Part shown: piece by piece, positions 58,391-64,000 of the stretch
Position numbering within the stretch: position 1 is the stretch's first letter
Layout of the letters: every line of letters starts with the position of its first letter
Assembly: GCF_009939195.1 (NCBI RefSeq)
Contig: NZ_JAACKC010000001.1
Location: forward strand, 790,270 to 854,269
Direction of reading: 5' to 3'
Length of the DNA: 64,000 bases
From: Acinetobacter kanungonis
GTDB lineage: Bacteria; Pseudomonadota; Gammaproteobacteria; Pseudomonadales; Moraxellaceae
Translations under genes and position numbers: made by a program
The notes under the pieces: generated by a model
Databases searched by the model: none
Told to the model about the DNA's origin: nothing
The model's input: only the letters and a program-made list of their open reading frames with translations

Positions 58391-58726
58391 CTAAACCGTT
58401 AAGTCTTTAATGGTCGCGACCGAGCCATTATTTTTGACCGACTCTATGCCCTTATCACGTGACTGTTCAGAAGAATAAAACTGACTTGTCCCAATCACCT
58501 GATGATTGGCCGCTTTTAAGTTGAAATATGGCTTGCCATTACTGGCAGTCAAACGCTCATAACGATGATCATCTGCGCTATTTTTATGGACGGACTCTAT
58601 GCCCACATGCGCAGAAGCTTTGGCTTTATATAGTTCGCTCGTTAAAATGACTTCCCCATTCCCCGCTTTAAGTACAAAGCGATATTGACCATCTTTTGCT
58701 TGACTTAGCTCAAACCATCCAGACAT
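58391..58726 (-). CDS. YegP-family protein, two DUF1508 repeats
   Basis: 111 residues made of two similar halves (GQYRFVLKAGNGEVILTSELY and GKPYFNLKAANHQVIGTSQFY), each followed by a GIESV-type motif. The fold is known from structures, but no firm function is established. Small, cytoplasmic, monocistronic. Confidence 0.9.
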   Translation of the reverse strand: MSGWFELSQAKDGQYRFVLKAGNGEVILTSELYKAKASAHVGIESVHKNSADDHRYERLTASNGKPYFNLKAANHQVIGTSQFYSSEQSRDKGIESVKNNGSVATIKDLTV

Positions 58727-58936
58727 ATTTTCATTCCTCTTGTTGTTTTCACTTTATTTATTGTTGCTTGAAACTATTTAAGTTCTAAGAAATATAAATG
58801 ACTTTTAAACAACAAAAAAGAGCATTTTTAATCAAACATTCGCTCAGCAGCAATCATGAGGATTCAAACTGCCCCAAAACCATGCAGTTCAGGAGCAGTA
58901 TTTAACATCTTCCAAATTCAGAGTAGATGAGAGCAA

Positions 58937-59311
58937 TCAGGTTGCAGCCGCCGCTACGACGGTTTTCCCATAACAGGCTTTTTCCATTTCTAAAATTTCC
59001 ACACAAAGCTGCACAGTCAAATCGGCCTGCTTAGGAAGTAACTGTTGTAAAGTCGAAAGGAGTTGATTTGAAATTTCGGTCTTGGTCTGTAAATCACGAC
59101 CAGAAAGTAAGGAAACCTTAGCATGCACATAGGCTTGATTGGACTCACCAAAACCAATCAAATAATCACGTTGACAAATCGCTCGGCTTTTAATGTCTGC
59201 GGCTGCTTTGACATGACCTGTCGCGAAGAGTGCTTGGTTGAGACCCAACAAAACAGGTTGAGCTTGAAAGTCTTTTAAATTGTCAGAATATTCCAAATGA
59301 ATATGTGGCAT
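58937..59311 (-). CDS. 5-carboxymethyl-2-hydroxymuconate isomerase-like protein
   Basis: 124 residues, tautomerase superfamily, CHMI type: starts MPHIHLEYS, with Pro as N-terminal residue after Met removal, the catalytic base of the family. The length fits CHMI. No homoprotocatechuate pathway genes are nearby, so the true substrate may differ. Confidence 0.87.
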   Translation of the reverse strand: MPHIHLEYSDNLKDFQAQPVLLGLNQALFATGHVKAAADIKSRAICQRDYLIGFGESNQAYVHAKVSLLSGRDLQTKTEISNQLLSTLQQLLPKQADLTVQLCVEILEMEKACYGKTVVAAAAT

Positions 59312-59426
59312 CTACGTGCAACCCAAACAGTGAAAACTGGGTTATAACATGTTTTGATTCGTCACTGCTGCATGAAAGTTCACTCTTTGCATCTTCAACC
59401 CTCAACAGTGACGTCGTGGCATACAA

Positions 59427-59771
59427 TTACACTTTTTTCACATATTCTGATTTCAGTTTAATTGCACCAATCCCATCAATTTTACAATCAATATCGTGTC
59501 CATCACTGGCTTCAGGCAGTAAGCGAATATTCTTTACTTTGGTTCCAACTTTCACAACTGAAGATGATCCTTTAATTTTCAGATCTTTAATCACAGTGAC
59601 CGTATCACCATCGACCAATAAATTTCCATTACTGTCTTTGATTTGGGTCACTTCTTCCGTTGAGTTCGTTTCTCCCTCTTGCCACTCATGAGAGCATTCT
59701 GGACAAATCAACAAGTCGCCATCTTGGTAGGTATATTCTGATTGGCATTTTGGACACGGAGCTAAAGACAT
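59427..59771 (-). CDS. PhnA/YjdM family zinc-ribbon protein
   Basis: 114 residues. N-terminal zinc ribbon ([21 protein letters not shown], two Cys-x2-Cys pairs) and a C-terminal PhnA domain ([40 protein letters not shown]). Once named for alkylphosphonate use, the family is not a phosphonate hydrolase and its role is unclear. Confidence 0.92.
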   Translation of the reverse strand: MSLAPCPKCQSEYTYQDGDLLICPECSHEWQEGETNSTEEVTQIKDSNGNLLVDGDTVTVIKDLKIKGSSSVVKVGTKVKNIRLLPEASDGHDIDCKIDGIGAIKLKSEYVKKV

Positions 59772-59894
59772 AAATAAACTCGAAAAAATAAAAGAAGTTC
59801 AATGTGGCTCAGTTTACTCGAAAGTACGATAAAACCCTATACTCTGTAGGGTTATTCTCTCAAGATCATGCGTTACATTACCTAATCACATGCC

Positions 59895-60245
59895 TTACGC
59901 TGTGTGTTGTAATAGTGCTTGGAGTACCACAGCGTGATTCTGTGTTTCATTCTTTGCCGCAGTAATTAAACTCAGCTTATGTTGTTGAGCTAAGGAACGT
60001 AATTCAGCCAGTATTTCAGGATATTGCTCCAGTTCCAGCAAATATTTCTCACTAAACTCTTCCCAGCCTATTAACTCTTGGTGATAAGCCTGCCTGAGTG
60101 CTGTGGAAGGTGTGATGTCTTTGGGCCACAAATCAATTTTGGCATCTTCCTTTTTTATGCCTCTTGGCCATAAACGGTCGACTAAAATTCTTAATCCATC
60201 TTCTGCTGCAACAGGACTATAGACACGCTTGATCTGAATTTGCAT
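59895..60245 (-). CDS. DUF488 family protein (YeaO-like)
   Basis: 116 residues. KRVYSPVAAEDGLRILVDRLWPRGIKKEDAKID and LWPKDITPSTALR are the DUF488 core, followed by a GWEEFSEKY block and LSLITAAKNETQNHAVVL near the end. No function is established. It lies 35 bases after the 60281-60625 gene on the same strand and may be cotranscribed. Confidence 0.88.
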   Translation of the reverse strand: MQIQIKRVYSPVAAEDGLRILVDRLWPRGIKKEDAKIDLWPKDITPSTALRQAYHQELIGWEEFSEKYLLELEQYPEILAELRSLAQQHKLSLITAAKNETQNHAVVLQALLQHTA

Positions 60246-60280
60246 TGATTTCCTTAGCCATGCCGAAATGAGTGATTGAT

Positions 60281-60625
60281 TTAACTTTCCATACTGATAT
60301 CTTCAACATTTCCATCTTCATCAAATGAAACACATAACACATAGTCGGTGACATTCTCAGGCAGACTAAAATCTATCGAATCATCATTTTCTTCAACAGA
60401 ATGAAAATCGAGAAAGCGCTGAGTTGAAAGCAGCTCAATGACTTGTTTGGCATCGGGACGCGTCAACCCTGTATGATGCTGCCAATATTTAGGGGAAATT
60501 TCTTGCAAATGATGCTCAACATACAGACGCACCTGATTGTCTCGTGCCGTGTCTTGCAGAAAGCTTTGCCAAATCGCGTTTCTGGCTTTCTGTTCTCTTT
60601 CCTTGAAATTATTAAACGTGTGCAT
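60281..60625 (-). CDS. Small acidic protein of unknown function
   Basis: 114 residues, cytoplasmic, no signal. N-terminal helical half (EREQKARNAIWQSFLQDTA) and C-terminal strands ending DYVLCVSFDEDGNVEDISMES. It may belong to the DUF2004 group, but I am not sure. It starts nine bases after the AHSA1-like gene, so the two form one unit. Confidence 0.7.
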   Translation of the reverse strand: MHTFNNFKEREQKARNAIWQSFLQDTARDNQVRLYVEHHLQEISPKYWQHHTGLTRPDAKQVIELLSTQRFLDFHSVEENDDSIDFSLPENVTDYVLCVSFDEDGNVEDISMES

Positions 60626-60634
60626 GGTCCTTGC

Positions 60635-61084
60635 CTATGATCCATCAGGGATTTCTGGAGTAACCAGCAGAGCCAGCAATTGCAAAGACTCTTGCCATCC
60701 TAAATAACATGCCTCTACTGGAATCACATCTGGAATACCTGATTGTGTAATCTTTATTTCGGTACCCACGGATACTGCTTTAAATTCAACCTTGACCTCA
60801 ATTAAATCAGGCATATTCGGGTCTTCGAATTGGTCGGTGTAGCGTAACAGTTCATTCGGAATAACTTCATGATAGGTGCCACCAAATACAGTTCGTGTGC
60901 CTGTCGAAAAATTGGTGAAATACATGCGATATTTGCCCTCAGGCTTCACTTCAAGCAATTCCACATGTGCAGTAAAACCATGTGGCGCCATCCATTTCAC
61001 CAAGGCATCCGCAGTGGTAAATGCACGATAAACACGCTCAGAGGGTGCATTAAAAACGCGATGTAATTGAACCGTATTCGACAT
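60635..61084 (-). CDS. SRPBCC/AHSA1-family protein
   Basis: 149 residues. START-like cavity fold: HRVFNAPSERVYRAFTTADALVKWMAP at the N-terminus, GTYHEVIPNELLRYTDQFED in the middle and CYLGWQESLQLLALLV as the long C-terminal helix. Members bind hydrophobic ligands or Hsp90; the specific role is unknown. Confidence 0.87.
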   Translation of the reverse strand: MSNTVQLHRVFNAPSERVYRAFTTADALVKWMAPHGFTAHVELLEVKPEGKYRMYFTNFSTGTRTVFGGTYHEVIPNELLRYTDQFEDPNMPDLIEVKVEFKAVSVGTEIKITQSGIPDVIPVEACYLGWQESLQLLALLVTPEIPDGS

Positions 61085-61193
61085 GGGACACCTCTATTTT
61101 TATTATTTGCTGCTGTTAGTGTACGGTAAGCAGTGGAGACTTATGTATAACTTGAGTACAGATTACACAGCAGCCATCCACTGAAACATCTTA

Positions 61194-61562
61194 TTATTCG
61201 TCATCATAATCATAGAGATAGCTGAGACAGCCCCAACCGTCATATTCACCGTGGAACATTTCGGCTATTTTAACAAACCACTCTTCCAAATCTTGGACAT
61301 CCTGATATTCAGGAATCATATTAACGTGAATATTCAGCACCCATAAATCACTGCCGTCATTTTTAACTTCTTCTTGAAACAGCGAAACCTTTTGTTCTTC
61401 ATGCAACAAATGCAAAGCACATTTATCAGCTTGTTCTTGTGTGGTGAACACAATTGAAAATTCAATTTCATGCAGATCGGTCAAGTCATTGCCGTCTTCA
61501 TACATCTGCCAAAGTACATTACCGTTATCATCATCTGGAAATAATTCATAATTACGGCTCAT
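61194..61562 (-). CDS. RraB-like protein (RNase E inhibitor family)
   Basis: 122 residues, strongly acidic. The C-terminal block FVKIAEMFHGEYDGWGCLSY carries the YDGWG motif of RraB. In E. coli RraB binds RNase E and changes mRNA decay. The N-terminal half differs from E. coli RraB, so inhibition of RNase E is only inferred. Confidence 0.75.
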   Translation of the reverse strand: MSRNYELFPDDDNGNVLWQMYEDGNDLTDLHEIEFSIVFTTQEQADKCALHLLHEEQKVSLFQEEVKNDGSDLWVLNIHVNMIPEYQDVQDLEEWFVKIAEMFHGEYDGWGCLSYLYDYDDE

Positions 61563-61644
61563 TCTTATATCCCTGCTTTTTGCTTATTAATTAAACGTAA
61601 TTTAGCATGAATTTATGACAGTTTAAGCCCTAAAATGGATATTT

Positions 61645-62310
61645 TTAGAAGGCAGGCAAACTTTGAATATCCACCAGCTCACCGCTTAAGGGTTGCGTAA
61701 ATTTGAGATGGCTGGCATGGAGTGCCATACGTTTGAACGGACTCTTAAACGGTTCAGGATGATATAACTTATCCCCTGTAATAGGATGCCCAATATATTG
61801 CATATGCACACGTAATTGATGCGAACGTCCAGTAATTGGGGTAAGCAGTACACGACTGACATCCTGTGCTGCATCGTATTGCATGAGTTCAAACAGGGTC
61901 TTTGCCGCTTTACCCAATTCAAAATGCACAATCTGACGTGGACGATTTTCCCAGTCCGTGATTAACGGTACTTCCACACAACCTGATTGCTGAATCTGCC
62001 CCTGCACCAGTGCCTGATAATGTTTGGTCACTGTGCGTGCTTGAAACATTTTACTGACCGCCACCTCGGCATCTCGATGCTTGGCAAACATCAGAATTCC
62101 TGAAGTCGCCATATCTAGACGATGGGTAATTTTCGCCGCAGGAAACTGGTCTAATACGCGATAATAAGCACTATCATGATGTTCGGGTAAACGACCAGGC
62201 ACTGACAATAAACCCGCAGGTTTGTTAATGATCACCAAGTCCGCATCTTCATACACAATCTGCAACGGTTCTTGTGGCGGCGTATAAACAAAGTGGTCAT
62301 TTAAAGGCAT
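61645..62310 (-). CDS. RluA-family pseudouridine synthase
   Basis: 221 residues with no S4 domain, which fits RluA (23S rRNA 746 and tRNA 32) rather than RluC or RluD. DADLVIINKPAGLLSVPGR, the catalytic HRLDMATSGILMFAK with its Asp, and the C-terminal LLTPITGRSHQLRVHM are intact. Monocistronic. Confidence 0.9.
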   Translation of the reverse strand: MPLNDHFVYTPPQEPLQIVYEDADLVIINKPAGLLSVPGRLPEHHDSAYYRVLDQFPAAKITHRLDMATSGILMFAKHRDAEVAVSKMFQARTVTKHYQALVQGQIQQSGCVEVPLITDWENRPRQIVHFELGKAAKTLFELMQYDAAQDVSRVLLTPITGRSHQLRVHMQYIGHPITGDKLYHPEPFKSPFKRMALHASHLKFTQPLSGELVDIQSLPAF

Positions 62311-62436
62311 GATGCAGCAGGCTTAGTAGCAAAGCGGGCAAAATATCAAGCCCAGAGAATGCTGTCAATTCTTCTGTTTTTAAGCCATTTATTGAAGTTC
62401 AAGAGACTGATTACATGCTCGATAACATCGACATTT

Positions 62437-63141
62437 TTAATGGCGCTTATTCATTTCAGTGAGCAAATCCAATTGAATTTCCTGAATTTGTGCCAACCGT
62501 TCCCATTGATGCGACAGCAAATGATCCATTTTTTCATGTAAATGTCGAATCTCTAATTCAGCTTTGAGGTTAATCTGATAATCGTGCTGTGAACGCAGGC
62601 GATCTTTGGCTTCCTGACGGTTCTGGCTCATCATAATAATTGGTGCCTGAATCGCTGCTAAACACGACAACACCAGATTCAGCAAAATAAAAGGATAAGG
62701 ATCAACAGGATGTACCAATAACACCACAGTATTTAACAGAATCCACAGCACTAAAAAAATGCCGAAACAAATTAAAAAAGTCCAACTGCCGCCAAAGCTG
62801 GCAATTTTATCTGCCAGCTTCTCACCCACAGTCCAGTTTTGATCAAACTCGGTTTCGATGTTTTTCGTAATCAGTTCATGCCGTTGCATACTGCTGATCA
62901 CTTCACGCTCCAAATCTGTCAGCTCTCCTTTTTCAGATTTAAGCAAAGAATGGACATACTGAATCCGATAATGGGTTAAGTCTGGACGACAAATAAAACT
63001 GTCGGATGACCATTCTGGATAGTCTTTTTTAATTTCATCACTGATGACATCCCGTATCACATGCCCCGAAACCAGCGCTTTATAAGGAAAAGGCTTTTTA
63101 CACACAACGCAATGATGCGTTTGATTTTGTCTATCCATCAT
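62437..63141 (-). CDS. DUF1003 membrane protein with N-terminal zinc-ribbon-like segment
   Basis: 234 residues. The N-terminus has HHCVVCKKPFPYKAL, a possible metal site. Two membrane helices are at about 124-147 (WTFLICFGIFLVLWILLNTVV) and 155-175 (FILLNLVLSCLAAIQAPII), the DUF1003 core, followed by MMSQNRQEAKDR and a charged coiled-coil tail that ends near the stop. Function unknown. Confidence 0.87.
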   Translation of the reverse strand: MMDRQNQTHHCVVCKKPFPYKALVSGHVIRDVISDEIKKDYPEWSSDSFICRPDLTHYRIQYVHSLLKSEKGELTDLEREVISSMQRHELITKNIETEFDQNWTVGEKLADKIASFGGSWTFLICFGIFLVLWILLNTVVLLVHPVDPYPFILLNLVLSCLAAIQAPIIMMSQNRQEAKDRLRSQHDYQINLKAELEIRHLHEKMDHLLSHQWERLAQIQEIQLDLLTEMNKRH

Positions 63142-63234
63142 AGTGGTAACTTATTTAGTCTTATTTAAGCATCATAGCAATTTTTATCGAAAATGAAGAA
63201 AATTCAATCGATTCCAAAGCTCCCAATTTCCACT

Positions 63235-63477
63235 TTAAGTGATGATCGACAAGACGATCAATGGAACCAAATTGAACACCAAAATCAAAATTTTATAGAC
63301 CGCCATTGACGCATAATGTATCGCATCAAAAGTTGGATCGTTCAACTTGAACCAGCGTCCATGCAAACTTTTCATCCAGCGCTTGGCATTGATAAACACA
63401 AAAAACCAAATCAATAAAATCAGATAATTGATGGCTAAAGACCAGCATAAAGCTTCACGTAAAAATTCAATATTCAT
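63235..63477 (-). CDS. Small protein with two membrane helices
   Basis: 80 residues from the ATG at 63477, chosen over a GTG three codons upstream because AGAGGTG precedes it at good spacing. Helices at about 8-28 (ALCWSLAINYLILLIWFFVF) and 55-77 (AVYKILILVFNLVPLIVLSI) flank a basic cytoplasmic loop. I do not know a function; related small proteins are common in gammaproteobacteria. Confidence 0.72.
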   Translation of the reverse strand: MNIEFLREALCWSLAINYLILLIWFFVFINAKRWMKSLHGRWFKLNDPTFDAIHYASMAVYKILILVFNLVPLIVLSIIT

Positions 63478-63518
63478 GCTTATCACCTCTACGTTTCCAC
63501 TGGAATAAAAGGAATGAA

Positions 63519-64000
63519 CTAAAGCTTTAACGCGACACGAAAACCTCGTGCGGCATAATAAGACTCTGCACCATTATGATAGGTAAACACTTGCCCATAT
63601 CTGTGATCACAAAACAAGGCGCCACCTAATGCCCGAATGGACGCTGGTGTTTGCACCCAACTTGACGTTTTTTGGTCAAAATTACCCAGTTGTTGCAAGA
63701 TTCGATACTGCTGTTCGGTCAGTAATGCTGTTCCATTTTGCTGTGCCAAACGCACTGCACTATCCTGTGGCGGATTCTGTTTACGAGCCATCAATGCTTC
63801 AGCGTCATAACACAGACTACGGCGTCCTTTCGGGCTTTCTTCAGCACAATCGACAAAAAAGTATTGGTTTGGTTCAAATTGAATTAGATCTGGCTCGCCA
63901 CCTGTTTGTTCCATCCAGTGCAGACTTTTTATTTTTTCAGGCTGGGTTTGCAGTTGAGACAATACATCCTGCCAGACAATATTGGGGTGTCTTTCAGGAT
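63519..64000 (-). CDS. DUF4256 protein, C-terminal part (start beyond window)
   Basis: The frame stays open from the stop at 63519 to the window end, so the true start lies outside; a TTG at 63962 is only an internal codon. Visible residues begin PERHPNIVWQDVLSQL and continue into MEQTGGEPDL, CAEESPKGRRSLCYD, LTEQQYRILQQLGNFD, TSSWVQTP and GALFCDHRY, ending HNGAESYYAARGFR, all DUF4256 blocks. The missing N-terminus is about 20-30 residues. No function is established. Confidence 0.9.
   Translation of the reverse strand, partial: PERHPNIVWQDVLSQLQTQPEKIKSLHWMEQTGGEPDLIQFEPNQYFFVDCAEESPKGRRSLCYDAEALMARKQNPPQDSAVRLAQQNGTALLTEQQYRILQQLGNFDQKTSSWVQTPASIRALGGALFCDHRYGQVFTYHNGAESYYAARGFRVALKL

Overview
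The window looks like chromosomal DNA of a Moraxellaceae gammaproteobacterium, most likely Acinetobacter. Reasons: moderate A+T-rich composition with very A+T-rich spacers, Gln-rich proteins, a Bap-type adhesin with its own type I exporter, the order yceD-rpmF-fabD-fabG-acpP, ligA-zipA-smc together, a biotin ligase without a DNA-binding domain beside type III pantothenate kinase, and a VgrG tail of Acinetobacter type. The genus is inferred from recalled protein similarity; no database was searched. I saw no rRNA, tRNA, CRISPR array or intact insertion sequence.

Layout. 1-7621 (minus): start of a giant repetitive surface adhesin, an OmpA-like lipoprotein and a complete type I secretion system (HlyD adaptor, LapB-type ABC transporter, TolC). 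8202-11221 (minus): fatty-acid and ribosome cluster acpP, fabG, fabD, rpmF, yceD. 11319-15537 (plus): epmC, a YciO-type protein, scpA-scpB and rluB. 15596-25089 (minus): peptide ABC transporter (fused ATPase, two permeases, periplasmic M3 peptidase, two substrate-binding proteins). 25819-31158 (plus, divergent): TonB-dependent receptor with its own TonB, ExbB and two ExbD. Together these two blocks look like one nutrient-capture route from outer membrane to cytoplasm, probably for peptides, with a CRP-type site in front of the receptor.

31421-32545: unknown lipoprotein. 32601-37284 (minus): biotin synthesis cluster bioH-bioA-bioF-bioC-bioD. 37533-40276: exported peroxiredoxin, bacterioferritin, an extended SDR. 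40383-40530: a structured, repeat-like non-coding element. 40550-47802 (minus): ligA, zipA, smc and a GntR regulator; smc and the scpAB pair at 13 kb supply all condensin subunits. 47959-52733: TauE/SafE permease, birA, coaX, ffh, ypjD.

52898-56489 is an accessory island between housekeeping genes: a free-standing VgrG C-terminal tail, a Tde-like (Ntox15) DNase effector and its GAD-like/DUF1851 immunity protein, coupled by TAATG overlaps, and a divergent gene whose product resembles a proteasome/HslV-type Ntn hydrolase. 56617-64000 carries dusC and then a run of small minus-strand genes (SnoaL-like, YegP, CHMI-like, PhnA/YjdM, DUF488, AHSA1, RraB-like, RluA-type synthase, DUF1003), ending in a DUF4256 gene cut by the window edge.
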